This document shows positions 40,755 to 50,842 of a stretch of DNA of 64,000 nucleotides, one piece after another (within the stretch, counting starts at the first letter, position 1; every line of letters starts with the position of its first letter). The notes below the pieces were generated by a model. The model was not told where the DNA came from, ran no database searches, and saw nothing but the letters and a program-made list of their open reading frames with translations. The stretch is from positions 2,117,501 to 2,181,500 of the forward strand of contig NZ_CP094975.1 of NCBI RefSeq assembly GCF_023509015.1. Direction: 5' to 3'. Position numbers and translations under genes: made by a program. Source of the stretch: Pseudomonas abieticivorans. GTDB taxonomy: Bacteria > Pseudomonadota > Gammaproteobacteria > Pseudomonadales > Pseudomonadaceae.

Positions 40755-42358
40755 AGCTGCTTGCCGTCCGCCGTTTGTTGCGCATCCAGCGCGTCGTGAT
40801 TCGCTACCGCCTCGATGACCTGCTGTTCGCCCTGCCACTGCCGTGGTTCCTGCGTGCGCTGCGCTTTGCCATGCCTTGGCGCTGGCTGCCACGCAAGGCC
40901 CTGGAGCTGAGCCGTGGCGCACGCCTGCGCCTGGCCCTGCAGGACCTGGGGCCGATTTTCATCAAGTTCGGGCAACTGTTGTCCACTCGCCGCGACCTGC
41001 TGCCAGAAGACATCGCCGATGAACTGATGCTGCTGCAGGACCGCGTGCCGCCCTTCGACCCGCAACTGGCGATCAAGCTGATCGAAGAGCAACTGGGCGC
41101 GACCATCGCCCAGGTGTTCAGCCGCTTCGATGTCGAGCCGCTGGCCTCCGCGTCGGTTGCGCAGGTGCATGCCGCGCGGCTCAAAAGCGGTGAAGAGGTG
41201 GTGGTCAAGGTGGTGCGCCCGGGCCTCAAGCCTGTGATCGGCCAAGACCTGGCGTGGCTGTTCCTGCTGGCACGCTGGGCCGAGCACTTTTCGGCCGACG
41301 CGCGCCTGCTGCACCCGGTGGACGTGGTGGCCGACTACGAAAAAACCATCTACGACGAACTCGACCTGCTGCGCGAGGCCGCCAACTCCAGCCAGTTGCG
41401 GCGCAACTTCGAAGGCTCGGACATGCTCTACGTGCCTCAGGTCTACTGGGACTGGTGCCGGCCCAAAGTGCTGGTGATGGAGCGCATCTATGGCATCCAG
41501 GTCACCGACCTTGCCACCCTGGCCGACCAGCGCACCGACATGAAACTGCTGGCCGAACGCGGCGTGGAGATCTTCTTCACCCAGGTGTTCCGCGACAGCT
41601 TCTTCCATGCCGACATGCACCCGGGCAACATTTTCATCAGCACCGTGGCGCCCTGGAGCCCGAAGTACATCGCCATCGACTGCGGCATCGTCGGCAGCCT
41701 GACACCTGAAGACCAGGACTACCTGGCGCGCAACCTGTTTGCCTTCTTCAAGCGTGACTACCGCCGCGTCGCCCAACTGCACATCGACTCGGGCTGGGTA
41801 CCGGCGGAAACCAAGCTCAACGAATTCGAAGCGGCTATCCGTACCGTGTGCGAGCCGATCTTCGAAAAACCGTTGAAGGATATTTCCTTCGGCCAGGTGC
41901 TGATGCGCTTATTCCAAACGGCCCGGCGCTTCAACATGGAAGTGCAGCCGCAGTTGGTATTGCTGCAAAAAACCCTGTTGAATATCGAAGGCCTGGGCCG
42001 CCAGCTTTATCCGGACCTGGACCTGTGGAGCACTGCACAGCCGTTCCTGGAGCGCTGGATGCGCGAACGCGTGAGCCCCAAGACGCTGTTGGGCAACCTG
42101 CAATCGCAGGTGGAGCAACTGCCGCACCTGGCCAACATGACCCGCGACCTGCTTGAACGCATGTCGCAACCGCACGCCAAAGACCCTGCGCCGCCCTGGC
42201 AGCGCCGCAACGATGGCTGGGCATTGCGCTTGTTGGGTGGCGCGTTGCTGGCCGGTGGTGCGACACTGGCAGCCAGTGGCGCGGCCATCGACACCCTGGC
42301 CGCCTGGCCCGCGTGGATCATGCTGGCGGCAGGCCTTTACCTGGTCGTGCGCCGATAG
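40751..42358 (+). CDS. ubiB: UbiB atypical protein kinase-like ATPase
   Basis: 535 residues: ABC1/ADCK/UbiB fold with the KxGQ motif ([12 protein letters not shown]), the Ala-rich loop ([13 protein letters not shown]), [10 protein letters not shown] and the metal-binding DMHPGNIFI, plus two C-terminal membrane segments (about 495-533). It is needed for ubiquinone synthesis and has ATPase activity rather than protein-kinase activity. Last gene of ubiEJB. Confidence 0.96.
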   Translation: MKLLAVRRLLRIQRVVIRYRLDDLLFALPLPWFLRALRFAMPWRWLPRKALELSRGARLRLALQDLGPIFIKFGQLLSTRRDLLPEDIADELMLLQDRVPPFDPQLAIKLIEEQLGATIAQVFSRFDVEPLASASVAQVHAARLKSGEEVVVKVVRPGLKPVIGQDLAWLFLLARWAEHFSADARLLHPVDVVADYEKTIYDELDLLREAANSSQLRRNFEGSDMLYVPQVYWDWCRPKVLVMERIYGIQVTDLATLADQRTDMKLLAERGVEIFFTQVFRDSFFHADMHPGNIFISTVAPWSPKYIAIDCGIVGSLTPEDQDYLARNLFAFFKRDYRRVAQLHIDSGWVPAETKLNEFEAAIRTVCEPIFEKPLKDISFGQVLMRLFQTARRFNMEVQPQLVLLQKTLLNIEGLGRQLYPDLDLWSTAQPFLERWMRERVSPKTLLGNLQSQVEQLPHLANMTRDLLERMSQPHAKDPAPPWQRRNDGWALRLLGGALLAGGATLAASGAAIDTLAAWPAWIMLAAGLYLVVRR

Positions 42359-42430
42359 CCAGCCCACCCTGGGGCTGGCACACTAGTGATGGGTTCGCCG
42401 CGTGAGCGAACCCGGTTGTCGGAGTGGAAC

Positions 42431-42832
42431 ATGAAAGACTGGCTGGACGAGATCAACTGGAACAGCGACGGCCTGGTACCGGCCATCGCCCAGGATCACA
42501 AAACCGGGCGCGTGTTGATGATGGCCTGGATGAACCGCGAAGCGCTGAGCCTGACAGCCAGCGAAAACCGTGCGATCTATTTCTCCCGTTCGCGCAACAA
42601 GCTGTGGCGCAAGGGTGAAGAGTCCGGCCACGTGCAGCATCTGCACGAAATGCGCCTGGACTGCGACGCCGACGTGGTGATCCTGATGGTTGAGCAGGTC
42701 GGTCATATCGCCTGCCACACCGGCCGCGAAAGCTGCTTCTACCGCGTCTACGAGAACGGCGACTGGAAAACCGTCGACCCGGTGCTCAAGGACCCGCACG
42801 CCATCTACTCGCCAGGACACAGCCATGAGTGA
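42431..42832 (+). CDS. hisI: Phosphoribosyl-AMP cyclohydrolase
   Basis: Third step of histidine synthesis. 133 residues from ATG 42431, with GGAG upstream; the open frame from 42386 is an artefact. It shows [32 protein letters not shown] and zinc/metal ligands in [13 protein letters not shown] and [10 protein letters not shown]. Monofunctional, with HisE encoded separately and overlapping by 8 bp. In pseudomonads this pair is unlinked from the main his cluster. Confidence 0.96.
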   Translation: MKDWLDEINWNSDGLVPAIAQDHKTGRVLMMAWMNREALSLTASENRAIYFSRSRNKLWRKGEESGHVQHLHEMRLDCDADVVILMVEQVGHIACHTGRESCFYRVYENGDWKTVDPVLKDPHAIYSPGHSHE

Positions 42833-43160
42833 CACCCTGACCCGCCTGGCCCAAGTGCTGGAGTCGCGCAAGGGCGCCGACGCCGACAGCTCTTACGTCG
42901 CCAGCCTGTACCACAAGGGCTTGAACAAGATTCTGGAAAAGGTCGGCGAAGAGTCGGTCGAGACCATCATCGCTGCCAAGGACGCCGCCGTGAGCGGAGA
43001 TTGCAGCGATGTCATCTACGAAACCGCCGATCTGTGGTTCCATAGCATGGTCATGCTCGCCGCCCTCGGCCAGCATCCCCAGGCTGTCCTGGACGAACTG
43101 GACCGCCGCTTCGGCCTGTCCGGCCACGACGAGAAGGCTGCACGTCAGCCGTCCGCCTAA
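42825..43160 (+). CDS. hisE: Phosphoribosyl-ATP pyrophosphohydrolase
   Basis: Second step of histidine synthesis. 111 residues from ATG 42825 ([16 protein letters not shown]). The all-alpha MazG-like core has [15 protein letters not shown] and [17 protein letters not shown] as Mg2+/pyrophosphate-binding motifs. The longer open frame from 42690 is the hisI sequence in another frame. The tat operon begins 24 bp downstream, so hisIE-tatABC may be one transcript. Confidence 0.95.
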   Translation: MSDTLTRLAQVLESRKGADADSSYVASLYHKGLNKILEKVGEESVETIIAAKDAAVSGDCSDVIYETADLWFHSMVMLAALGQHPQAVLDELDRRFGLSGHDEKAARQPSA

Positions 43161-43184
43161 CGCTTTATTACGAGGAGCTGCATC

Positions 43185-43451
43185 ATGGGTCTTTTTGACT
43201 GGAAACACTGGATCGTCATCCTGATAGTCGTGGTACTGGTTTTCGGCACCAAAAAGCTGAAAAACCTGGGCACCGACGTGGGCGAATCGATCAAAGGCTT
43301 TCGCAAAGCCATGAATGACGAAGAAAAACCTTCCGAGCCGGTGCCACCTGCCCAGCCGGTTCACCCACAGGCCTCCACTTCGCCTCTGAACCAGCCGCAC
43401 ACCATCGATGCCCAGGCTCAGAAAGTCGAAGAACCGATCAGGAAAGACTGA
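43185..43451 (+). CDS. tatA: Twin-arginine translocase subunit TatA
   Basis: 88 residues: the N-terminal membrane helix (about 6-22, [16 protein letters not shown]), hinge [22 protein letters not shown] and an amphipathic helix, then a Pro-rich acidic tail. It forms the size-variable pore of the Tat pathway. ATG 43185 with GAGGAG upstream. Confidence 0.95.
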   Translation: MGLFDWKHWIVILIVVVLVFGTKKLKNLGTDVGESIKGFRKAMNDEEKPSEPVPPAQPVHPQASTSPLNQPHTIDAQAQKVEEPIRKD

Positions 43452-43454
43452 TAA

Positions 43455-43874
43455 ATGTTCGGGATCAGCTTCAGTGAACTGCTGCTCGTGGGCCTCGTCG
43501 CCCTGTTGGTGCTCGGCCCCGAGCGCCTGCCCGGTGCCGCGCGCACGGCTGGCCTGTGGATTGGCCGCTTGAAGCGCAGCTTCAATGCCATCAAGGCCGA
43601 AGTGGAGCGCGAGATCGGCGCGGACGAAATCCGCCGGCAACTGCACAACGAGCACATCCTGTCGCTGGAGCAGGAGGCGAAAAAATTTCTCAACCCGCTG
43701 AGCGAACCCGTGGCCACCCAGCCTCCGGTGACGCCACCACCGGTGGCCGCGGCAGTTGACGCGCCTACTTCACCGCAGTCGGTGATCGAGCCACACACGC
43801 CCCCTGCGGCCCCGAGCCCGGCCGTTGAAGCGCCGATGCCCCACGACCCAACATTGCCACCGCGAGCCCCATGA
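43455..43874 (+). CDS. tatB: Twin-arginine translocase subunit TatB
   Basis: 139 residues. N-terminal membrane helix with the Glu8 signature ([26 protein letters not shown]), an amphipathic helix with [16 protein letters not shown] and a Pro/Ala-rich tail. With TatC it forms the signal-peptide receptor. It starts 3 bp after tatA and overlaps tatC by 4 bp. Confidence 0.95.
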   Translation: MFGISFSELLLVGLVALLVLGPERLPGAARTAGLWIGRLKRSFNAIKAEVEREIGADEIRRQLHNEHILSLEQEAKKFLNPLSEPVATQPPVTPPPVAAAVDAPTSPQSVIEPHTPPAAPSPAVEAPMPHDPTLPPRAP

Positions 43875-44662
43875 GCAAGATCCCCGAAAACGACCAGCCG
43901 ATGCCGCTGGTTTCGCACCTCACCGAGTTGCGTACTCGCCTGCTGCGTTGTGTAGCGGCCATTTTCATCATCTTCGCCGGGCTGTTTTCGTTTACCCAAC
44001 AAATCTACACCTTCGTCTCTACCCCGCTGCGCCAGTACCTGCCAGTGGGCGCGACGATGATCGCCACGGACGTGTCCTCGCCGTTCCTCACGCCGCTGAA
44101 ACTCACCATGATGGTTTCGCTGTTTTTGGCGATCCCAGTGATCCTGCATCAGATCTGGGGCTTCATCGCGCCCGGCCTGTACAAACATGAAAAGCGCATC
44201 GCGGTGCCGTTGCTGGTGTCCAGCATCCTGCTGTTCTACTGCGGCATGGCCTTTGCCTACTTCCTGGTGTTCCCGCTGATCTTCAAGTTCTTCGCTGCCG
44301 CCACCCCGGCCGGCGTGGAGATGATGACCGACATCACCAGCTACCTCGACTTCGTAATGACGCTGTTCTTCGCCTTTGGCGTGGCGTTCGAAATTCCGGT
44401 GGCCGTGGTGCTGCTGGTGTGGATCGGCGTGGTCGACGTGAAGGCGCTGAAAAAAATGCGCCCCTACGTGATCATTGGTTGCTTCGTGGTGGGCATGATC
44501 CTGACCCCGCCCGACATCTTCTCGCAGACGCTGTTGGCCGTGCCCATGTGGATGCTCTTTGAAATCGGCCTGCTGTTTGGCGGCCTGATCAAGAAGCGCG
44601 GCGACCATGAAGAGTCAGCCGACAACGACGGCAACGACCAACCGCCAGCGACCCAGCCGTGA
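43871..44662 (+). CDS. tatC: Twin-arginine translocase subunit TatC
   Basis: 263 residues with six membrane segments. The conserved N-terminal [12 protein letters not shown], the periplasmic [13 protein letters not shown] loop and [22 protein letters not shown] are present. Core receptor for twin-arginine signal peptides. The charged, low-complexity C-tail ([12 protein letters not shown]) is cytoplasmic. Overlaps rsmE by 4 bp. Confidence 0.96.
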   Translation: MSKIPENDQPMPLVSHLTELRTRLLRCVAAIFIIFAGLFSFTQQIYTFVSTPLRQYLPVGATMIATDVSSPFLTPLKLTMMVSLFLAIPVILHQIWGFIAPGLYKHEKRIAVPLLVSSILLFYCGMAFAYFLVFPLIFKFFAAATPAGVEMMTDITSYLDFVMTLFFAFGVAFEIPVAVVLLVWIGVVDVKALKKMRPYVIIGCFVVGMILTPPDIFSQTLLAVPMWMLFEIGLLFGGLIKKRGDHEESADNDGNDQPPATQP

Positions 44663-45366
44663 ACCTGCTGCTACTGGAAGAGGCCGACTTTATCGCGGCC
44701 GACCGGGTGGTGCTGCGTGATCGGCGCCTGACGCACATGCAGGAAGTACACCGCTGCGAGGTCGGCGACAGCATGCGCGTGGGCCGCATCGGCGGCCTGA
44801 TGGGCACGGCCGAGGTGGTGCGCCTGGAGGCGGGCGAAGCAGAGCTGGTGGTACGCCTTGACCTGCCGCCACCCGCCAAACTGCCACTGACCCTGGTACT
44901 GGCCCTGCCCCGACCGAAGATGCTGCGCCGGGTGTTCCAGACGGTTGCGACCATGGGCGTACCCAAGCTGATCCTGGTGAACAGCTACCGGGTCGAAAAA
45001 AGCTTCTGGCAAACCCCCTTCCTGGAGCCCGAGGCCATTCGCGAACAACTGATCCTGGGCCTGGAGCAGGCTCGCGACAGCGTGTTGCCGGAAGTGGTCA
45101 TAGAAAAGCGCTTCAAGCCCTTCGTCGAAGACCGCCTGCCGGCCATTAGCGAAGGCACCCTGGGGCTGGTTGGCCACCCCGGCAACCATCCATCCTGCCC
45201 GCGCGGGCTGGCTGAACCGGTGACCCTGGCCATTGGGCCGGAAGGTGGCTGGATACCCTACGAAATCGAACTGCTGGGTAAATCGGGATTACAGCCGGTA
45301 CAGCTTGGCGAACGGATCCTGCGGGTGGAGACAGCGGTAACTGCGCTGCTCGCCAGACTCTTCTAA
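44659..45366 (+). CDS. rsmE: 16S rRNA m3U1498 methyltransferase
   Basis: 235 residues: N-terminal PUA-like domain and C-terminal SPOUT knot with [17 protein letters not shown] and [19 protein letters not shown], which bind SAM. It methylates U1498 of 16S rRNA. Translationally coupled to tatC. The same tatABC-rsmE-chemoreceptor order occurs in P. aeruginosa. Confidence 0.94.
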   Translation: MNLLLLEEADFIAADRVVLRDRRLTHMQEVHRCEVGDSMRVGRIGGLMGTAEVVRLEAGEAELVVRLDLPPPAKLPLTLVLALPRPKMLRRVFQTVATMGVPKLILVNSYRVEKSFWQTPFLEPEAIREQLILGLEQARDSVLPEVVIEKRFKPFVEDRLPAISEGTLGLVGHPGNHPSCPRGLAEPVTLAIGPEGGWIPYEIELLGKSGLQPVQLGERILRVETAVTALLARLF

Positions 45367-45466
45367 AAAGTCCGATTCACGGTAGTCAACTTCCTGTGTT
45401 GGGGGCCGATATAGTGGCACGCTAGTAGCAATTTGCTTAGCCTGCCCGCTATGGAGTGCACCCCAC

Positions 45467-47383
45467 ATGTACGCTTGGATCTCCCTGAAACTGGGACATA
45501 TTGGTGTGAGCCGTAAACTCATGATCGGCTTCGGCCTGGTCCTGCTGTGCACGCTGCTCATCATGTTCACCGGCTGGAGTGGCCTGAACAGCCTGATCGA
45601 TCGTGGCAACAAGATCGGCACCATCGCGCACATCAGCGAATTGACCCGCGACCTGCGGATCAACCAGCAGGGCATCGCGGTGCAGGGCGGCAATAACACC
45701 GGGGATGCGCTCAAACGCACCCTTGGCGAGTTGCCACGGGCGATTGAGGCGGCAAAGCAGCAACTGACTCGACCCCAGGACCTCACCCGCCTAGACCAGC
45801 AACTGAGCGCGACCAGCGAATACCAACGCGCACTGGGCCAACTCGACCAAGCCCTGCAGAACCGCGAGAACGCCCGTAGCGCCTTGGGCGGAACCGCCGA
45901 CAAGGCCGTCGAGCTGATCGGCAACGTCGAAAAGGGGCTGCTGCAAGGGGAAAACCTGCAGCGCTTCAATAGCGTGGTGACCCTGAGCAAACTGATCCAG
46001 CAGGCACGCTTCCAGGTGCGCGGCTACACCTACAGCGGCCGCCCCGAGGCTGAGCAACCGGCACTGGATGCCATCGAGCAGGCCGAAACAGCCACGGCCA
46101 CCCTGGCCGGCAGCCTGAGCATCGAATACATGCGCAATTTGCAGCAGGCCACCGAGTCAATCAAGGGCTACCGCGCGGCCGTCGGCCAATACCGCGACTC
46201 TCAAGTGGCCAGTGCCCAGGCACTCAAGGTGATGGATGAGCAGGGCCTGCGCTTGCTCGACCTGAGCCAGCAATTGACCACCGGGCAGAACGACATGCGC
46301 GACAGCGACGCTTCGCACGCCAAGTCGATGCTGATGATTGCCACCGCGCTGGCGGTATTCTTCAGCGTATTGGCCGGCTGGGCGATCACCCGGCAGATCA
46401 TGATCCCGCTGACCCACGTCGGCCGTGTCGTGGACCAGGTGGCAGCCGGCGACTTGACGCAAAACATCGACTCCAAGCGCCGCGACGAACTGGGCCAGTT
46501 GATGCGCGGCGTGCAACGCATGATCAGCGGCCTGCGCGAGCTGGTCAGTGGTATCAACGAAGGCGCTACGCAAATCGCCAGCGCCGCCGAAGAGCTGTCA
46601 GCCGTTACCGAGCAAACCCGCACCGGGGTTAACAGCCAGAAGGTGGAGACCGATCAGGTGGCCACCGCCATGAACGAAATGGCTGCCACGGTGCAGGAAG
46701 TGGCGCGTAACGCCGAGCAAGCCTCTGAAGCAGCAATGGCTGCTGACCAGCAGGCCCGTGAAGGCGACAAGGTGGTGAACGAGGCCATCGCCCAGATCGA
46801 GCGCCTGGCCAAGGAGGTGGGCAACTCCACCGAAGCCATGGGCCAGCTCAAGCGCGAAAGCGACAAGATCGGCGGCGTGCTAGACGTGATCAAGTCCGTG
46901 GCCCAGCAAACCAACCTGCTGGCCCTGAACGCCGCCATCGAGGCGGCCCGTGCGGGCGAGGCCGGCCGCGGCTTTGCCGTGGTCGCCGACGAAGTGCGCA
47001 GCCTGGCCCAGCGCACGCAGAAATCCACGGAAGAAATCGAAGAACTGATCGCCGGCCTGCAAAGCGGCACCCAGCAAGTGGCGATGGTAATGGACAACAG
47101 CCGCACGCTCACCGACAGCAGCGTGGAACTGACCCGCAAGGCTGGCGGTTCACTGGAAAACATCACCCGCACGGTGTCGGCCATCCAGGCGATGAACCAG
47201 CAGATTGCCGCTGCTGCCGAGCAACAGAGCGCGGTGGCCGAGGAGATCAACCGGAGCGTGCTGAACGTGCGTGACGTGTCGGACCAAACCTCGGCAGCCA
47301 GTGAAGAGACGGCGGCCTCCAGTGTTGAGCTGGCGCGATTGGGGACGCACTTGCAGGCGTTGGTGGGCAAGTTTCGGGTTTGA
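45467..47383 (+). CDS. Methyl-accepting chemotaxis protein with a helical bimodular (HBM-like) ligand domain
   Basis: 638 residues. TM1 (about 20-39), a periplasmic all-helical ligand region of about 240 residues (two stacked helical bundles, HBM type), TM2 (about 285-305), a HAMP domain (about 310-362) and a cytoplasmic signalling domain whose hairpin tip reads [22 protein letters not shown]. No CheR/CheB-tethering pentapeptide is visible at the C-terminus (...VGKFRV). The position after tatABC-rsmE matches P. aeruginosa McpK (PA5072), an HBM receptor reported to bind 2-oxoglutarate. Orthology by synteny is plausible, but the ligand is not proven here. Confidence 0.9.
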   Translation: MYAWISLKLGHIGVSRKLMIGFGLVLLCTLLIMFTGWSGLNSLIDRGNKIGTIAHISELTRDLRINQQGIAVQGGNNTGDALKRTLGELPRAIEAAKQQLTRPQDLTRLDQQLSATSEYQRALGQLDQALQNRENARSALGGTADKAVELIGNVEKGLLQGENLQRFNSVVTLSKLIQQARFQVRGYTYSGRPEAEQPALDAIEQAETATATLAGSLSIEYMRNLQQATESIKGYRAAVGQYRDSQVASAQALKVMDEQGLRLLDLSQQLTTGQNDMRDSDASHAKSMLMIATALAVFFSVLAGWAITRQIMIPLTHVGRVVDQVAAGDLTQNIDSKRRDELGQLMRGVQRMISGLRELVSGINEGATQIASAAEELSAVTEQTRTGVNSQKVETDQVATAMNEMAATVQEVARNAEQASEAAMAADQQAREGDKVVNEAIAQIERLAKEVGNSTEAMGQLKRESDKIGGVLDVIKSVAQQTNLLALNAAIEAARAGEAGRGFAVVADEVRSLAQRTQKSTEEIEELIAGLQSGTQQVAMVMDNSRTLTDSSVELTRKAGGSLENITRTVSAIQAMNQQIAAAAEQQSAVAEEINRSVLNVRDVSDQTSAASEETAASSVELARLGTHLQALVGKFRV

Positions 47384-47388
47384 TCCAT

Positions 47389-47451
47389 AATCGCTGCCGC
47401 AGGCTGCGTGGGTATTTTAAAACACGCAGTCTACGGCATCGGCTACACGGT
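47389..47451. repeat. Imperfect inverted repeat (GCCGCAGGCTGCG family) after the chemoreceptor gene
   Basis: CCGCAGGCTGCGTG and CACGCAGTCTACGG pair with two mismatches around an AT-rich loop, followed by GCTACACGG. This resembles the CGCAGCCTGCGGCAGCGGCTACA repeats of P. fluorescens-group genomes. It may end mcp transcription, and it forms the left border of the AT-rich islet. Confidence 0.6.
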
Positions 47452-47453
47452 CA

Positions 47454-47816
47454 TTACAACGGGCCACTGCCCAAGTAACAAACAAAGGAAGTAGAGGTGT
47501 CAAGCAACGCGCCAGAGCGGAACAACTTGTAAAATATCTCACATCGACTTCCGTGCTGTTTCAGCTCAATGAACGTAGCACCTGTGACCCAGACTGCTTT
47601 GGCTTCAAGTGTAGCAATAGTGTAGGTTGAAAGTGACTTTTGATAAGTGCCTACCTTTGCGATCAACTCGATCTGATCACCCGCTCTAAAACCGGGATCA
47701 AGCGGTACCCATACGGTGCCCCCACTGGCATAGCCCGGAAAGCCACCTCCCGCAGCCACACCATCTAGGTTAGGCGTGTACAGCATCATTACAGCACTAT
47801 CGTCTTTATCATTCAT
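47454..47816 (-). CDS. Orphan hypothetical protein in an AT-rich islet
   Basis: 120 residues; no family recognised. ATG 47816 is favoured because GAGGTG lies 6 bases before it; GTG 47825 is in frame upstream. The protein is soluble, without signal peptide or membrane segment, and has alternating beta-like stretches (GGTVWVPLDPGFRAGDQIELIAKVG, STYTIATLEAKAVWVTGATFIEL). This is consistent with a small beta-sandwich. Its codon use and AT content stand out from neighbours (ATG TTA/TAT/AAA-rich), which points to recent acquisition. It lies alone, opposite to mcp and in the same direction as the ABC operon 225 bp upstream of it. Function unknown. Confidence 0.6.
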   Translation of the reverse strand: MNDKDDSAVMMLYTPNLDGVAAGGGFPGYASGGTVWVPLDPGFRAGDQIELIAKVGTYQKSLSTYTIATLEAKAVWVTGATFIELKQHGSRCEIFYKLFRSGALLDTSTSFVCYLGSGPL

Positions 47817-47977
47817 TTTGCACACCTCAATTATATTGATGACGACACCGTGTCGCCCCCATAATTAAAGTACTTCTATTATTTACATTCACGACCAGAC
47901 GTCGCAAAATAATAACTATCAAAAGTGCGCATCTGGATTTTATATTTTCATGCTGCACTGCATTAACATTCTTCCGT

Positions 47978-48028
47978 CTGCACGCCGCACTTTTGATCGC
48001 CACCAAAGTGTCGAAGCGCGGCGTGCAG
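47978..48028. repeat. Inverted repeat downstream of the ABC transporter operon
   Basis: CTGCACGCCGC (47978-47988) and GCGGCGTGCAG (48018-48028) are perfect 11-bp complements around a 29-base loop. It lies just after the ABC ATPase stop codon but has no T run on the minus strand. It may be a terminator or the right border of the AT-rich islet (about 47390-48040). The 47817-47977 stretch is AT-rich and shows no gene. Confidence 0.45.
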
Positions 48029-48041
48029 CAAACGTTAATTT

Positions 48042-48776
48042 TTACAACACCTGGCGCAAGAATGCCTGAGCCCGTGCATCTTTCGGCGCATCAAAGAAGG
48101 CTTCTGGCGTCGAATCTTCCAGCAGCTTGCCATGGTCGAAAAACAACACCCGATCAGCCACTTCCCGGGCAAAACCCATCTCGTGGGTCACGCAGATCAT
48201 GGTCATGCCTTCCAGTGCCAGGGTCTTCATCACATCCAGCACTTCGCCGACCATTTCCGGGTCCAGCGCCGAGGTGGGCTCGTCGAACAGCATCACCTTG
48301 GGGTCCATGGCCAACGCCCGGGCAATGGCCACGCGCTGTTGCTGACCGCCCGAAAGGCGTGACGGGAACTCGTTGGCTTTCTGGCCGATGCCGACCTTTT
48401 CCAACAGGGCCCGGGCCTTTTCCTCGCGTTCCTTCTTGTTGCGCTTGCGCACCACTTTCTGCGCCAGGCACAGGTTTTCCAGCACGGTCATGTGCGGGAA
48501 CAGGTTGAAGTGCTGGAACACCATGCCCACTTCGCGGCGATAGGCATTCACGTCGGTCTTGGGGTCGGCCAGTTGCAGGCCGTCGATGCTCACCGAGCCT
48601 TCGTCAAAGCTTTCCAGGCCATTCAGGCAGCGCAAAAAGGTCGACTTGCCCGACCCCGAAGGGCCGACCACCACTAGCACCTCGCCCCTGGCGACGTGGG
48701 TGCTGACGTGATCTACCGCACGCACCACGTGGCCGCGGGTATCGAAGACTTTTACCAGGTCACGAACTTCAATCAC
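48042..48776 (-). CDS. Polar amino-acid ABC transporter ATPase (GlnQ/HisP type)
   Basis: 244 residues from GTG 48776, whose GTGATTGA overlaps the permease stop codon; GGAGG lies 10 bases before it. In-frame TTGs at 48797 and 48785 are poorer starts. Walker [10 protein letters not shown], signature [19 protein letters not shown], Walker [15 protein letters not shown] and the H-loop THEMGFARE are intact. It energises uptake of a polar amino acid with the permease and binding protein upstream. In P. aeruginosa the equivalent trio (PA5074-PA5076) lies in the same place beside opgGH; substrate unproven, glutamine-like by family. Confidence 0.93.
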   Translation of the reverse strand: MIEVRDLVKVFDTRGHVVRAVDHVSTHVARGEVLVVVGPSGSGKSTFLRCLNGLESFDEGSVSIDGLQLADPKTDVNAYRREVGMVFQHFNLFPHMTVLENLCLAQKVVRKRNKKEREEKARALLEKVGIGQKANEFPSRLSGGQQQRVAIARALAMDPKVMLFDEPTSALDPEMVGEVLDVMKTLALEGMTMICVTHEMGFAREVADRVLFFDHGKLLEDSTPEAFFDAPKDARAQAFLRQVL

Positions 48777-49731
48777 TTTGCGCAAGCCTCCGCTCAAGCC
48801 GGCTGGCGAAGTGCGACAGCGGCAGGTTGATCAGCAAATACAGGGCAGCCACGCAGAACCAGATCTCGAAGGTGGAGAACGATGTGGTGATCGCCTCGCG
48901 GCCGCTCTTGGTCAGCTCGGTGATGGAGATCACCGACACCAGTGAGGTGTCTTTCACCAAGCTGATGAACTGCCCGGCCAACGGTGGCAGCACGCGCTTG
49001 AACGCCTGCGGCAGTATCACGTGGCGCATCGACTGGTTGGCACTCAAGCCCAGCGAACGCGCCGCTTCACCTTGGCCACGGGCAATCGACTGCACGCCGG
49101 CACGCACGATCTCGGCCACGTAGGCACCGGTGAACAGTGCCAATGCGGCAACCCCTGCGAACTCGCGGGACAGGTTGAGCACGGTACCGATGAAAAAGTA
49201 GAAAATGAAGATCTGCACCAACAGCGGCGTACCGCGCACAAGTTCCACGTATACCGTCGACAGGTCACGCAGGGTCGGGTTGTTGGACAGCCGACACAGG
49301 CCGGCGAACAAACCGATCACCAAGCCCATGACGCCAGACACCAACGAAATCCAGATGGTGGTCCACAAGCCCCAGGCCAACGGCCCGGCCGCCCAGTGGC
49401 GGGTCACGCCAACGGCGTCGCCTTCGGACACGTCATCGCCTTCGCTCATGTGCACGCTGTCTTGCGCCACGTCGAGCACTTGGTCGTCACCGTCCTCGCC
49501 CTTGATAGTGACCCGGGCCATGTCGCCCTGCACCACGATGGACTCAAGGATGCCGTTGCTGGCCGCGCGCTGGGTGTCCTCGGCCTTGTAGGCAAAGTAC
49601 TGGGGCACGCGGTTCCAGCGCCATTCGTAAGAAATCATCGACGTCGCGTAAAACAGGCAAACCGCCAGCCCGACAAGGACCAGCGCCGTCAACCCATGCC
49701 AGGGCCACTGGGCTTTCTTGTGTTTGATCAC
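48769..49731 (-). CDS. Polar amino-acid ABC transporter permease (HisM/GlnP type) with a long N-terminal extension
   Basis: 320 residues, longer than the usual 220-250. The extra part is a membrane segment (about 13-31) followed by a periplasmic insert of about 80 residues with [22 protein letters not shown] and acidic [13 protein letters not shown]. The conserved permease domain (about 120-315) has [19 protein letters not shown] and the EAA loop [24 protein letters not shown] that docks on the ATPase. Only one permease gene is present, so it probably homodimerises. The start is GTG 49731, with AGGA 8 bases upstream. Confidence 0.92.
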   Translation of the reverse strand: MIKHKKAQWPWHGLTALVLVGLAVCLFYATSMISYEWRWNRVPQYFAYKAEDTQRAASNGILESIVVQGDMARVTIKGEDGDDQVLDVAQDSVHMSEGDDVSEGDAVGVTRHWAAGPLAWGLWTTIWISLVSGVMGLVIGLFAGLCRLSNNPTLRDLSTVYVELVRGTPLLVQIFIFYFFIGTVLNLSREFAGVAALALFTGAYVAEIVRAGVQSIARGQGEAARSLGLSANQSMRHVILPQAFKRVLPPLAGQFISLVKDTSLVSVISITELTKSGREAITTSFSTFEIWFCVAALYLLINLPLSHFASRLERRLAQSD

Positions 49732-49801
49732 TGCTGCATTCCTAAAAGCGAACGCGCAGCCAAGGCTGCGCGCTAGGTCTCAAGCTAAGGAAGCTTGAGG
49801 C

Positions 49802-50599
49802 TTATTCCATCTCTTTGAGCCAGGTCTTATTCTTGAACCACTTGTCATGAATACGATCGTAGGAACCGTCTTCATGAGCCTGGCGCAGGTAGTTGTTGAT
49901 GAAGTTCAGGCTGTCGTAATCGCCCTTCTTCAGGCCAAAGGCCAGCGGCTCGTAGGTGAACGGCTGGTCGAGGAACAGCAACTTGCCGTTGCCGGCTTTA
50001 TCCACGGCCACTACGTTGTAGGGCGAGTCGTAGATAAAGGCATCCGCCTTGCCATTGACCACGTCCATCACCGCTTCCTGCTCGTTGTCGTAGCCGTGGT
50101 ACTGGGCCTTGGCGATCAACTTGCGGGCGACGAACTCACCGGTGGTACCCACCTTGGAAGTGATGCGGTAGTCGGCAGTGTTCAGGTCTTTATAGGTTTT
50201 GACCTTGTCGGCCAACTCCTTGCGAATCAGCAGCGTTTGGCCGACCACGATGAAGGGGTCGCTGAAGTTGATGCGCAGGTTACGCTCCTGGGTCACGGTC
50301 AGGCCGCTGCCGATCAGGTCGAACTTGTCGGTCATCAACGCCGGGATGATCCCGTCCAAGCTGGTGGACACCAGTTCCAGCTTGACGCCCATGGTCTTGG
50401 CCATGGCCTTGAGCAGGTCCACTTCAAAACCGATGATCTCGCCGCGCTTGTTGGTCATTTCGAACGGCATGTAGGTCGGGTCCATGCCCACCCGCAGGGT
50501 GCCGCGCTTGACCGCCTCATCGATGGCACCGGCTTGGGCCGCACCGATCCCGCCCCACGCCATGACGCCGAGCAGCACCATCGACAGAAACTTTTTCAT
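49802..50599 (-). CDS. Periplasmic polar amino-acid binding protein
   Basis: 265 residues from ATG 50599 (GGAG 6 bases upstream; the GTG at 50602 is less likely). A Sec signal peptide of about 23 residues (MKKFLSMVLLGVMAWGGIGAAQA) precedes a SBP_bac_3 fold with TLRVGMDPTYMPFEM, GFEVDLLKAMAKTMGV, DLIGSGLTVTQERNLRINFSDPF and TGEFVARKLI, matching family 3 amino-acid receptors. First gene of binding protein-permease-ATPase. A possible NtrC-like dyad is upstream at 50681-50697. Confidence 0.93.
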   Translation of the reverse strand: MKKFLSMVLLGVMAWGGIGAAQAGAIDEAVKRGTLRVGMDPTYMPFEMTNKRGEIIGFEVDLLKAMAKTMGVKLELVSTSLDGIIPALMTDKFDLIGSGLTVTQERNLRINFSDPFIVVGQTLLIRKELADKVKTYKDLNTADYRITSKVGTTGEFVARKLIAKAQYHGYDNEQEAVMDVVNGKADAFIYDSPYNVVAVDKAGNGKLLFLDQPFTYEPLAFGLKKGDYDSLNFINNYLRQAHEDGSYDRIHDKWFKNKTWLKEME

Positions 50600-50680
50600 C
50601 ACCCACTCCCCTCACTTACGGATATCGCCACCGGCGTTCACGTTGCCGCCAGGCAGATTCAGGCGCAACGCATCGGCGAC

Positions 50681-50697
50681 GCACCATTTCGGGGTGC
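50681..50697. promoter_or_regulatory. Candidate NtrC-like dyad upstream of the ABC importer
   Basis: GCACCA-TTTCG-GGGTGC matches 11 of 12 arm positions of the NtrC-type GCACCA-N5-TGGTGC dyad. It is about 80-100 bp upstream of the binding-protein gene. I did not find a convincing sigma54 -24/-12 pair close by, which lowers confidence. Confidence 0.35.
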
Positions 50698-50805
50698 GAT
50701 CCTAACGTGTTCGTGAGCTAGTACAAGGGCTGGGGACGACTTTGTTACTCAATGGCACATGAAAAATGCGGCCAAGAGTGTAAGAAATAGCTTCAACGAA
50801 CTGAA

Positions 50806-50838
50806 ACGGGCCCTTGAGCTGTTCACTCAAGGGCCCGT
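50806..50838. terminator. Terminator downstream of opgH
   Basis: ACGGGCCCTTGAG (50806-50818) and CTCAAGGGCCCGT (50826-50838) form a perfect 13-bp stem with a 7-base loop, starting 5 bp after the opgH stop codon. T content after the stem is modest (TTTCAG on the minus strand). Confidence 0.75.
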
Positions 50839-50842
50839 GTTT

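Noticed and set aside
47978..48028. Rho-independent terminator for the ABC operon
   Set aside because: The inverted repeat is good, but the loop is 29 bases and no T run follows on the minus strand, so it was listed only as a repeat.
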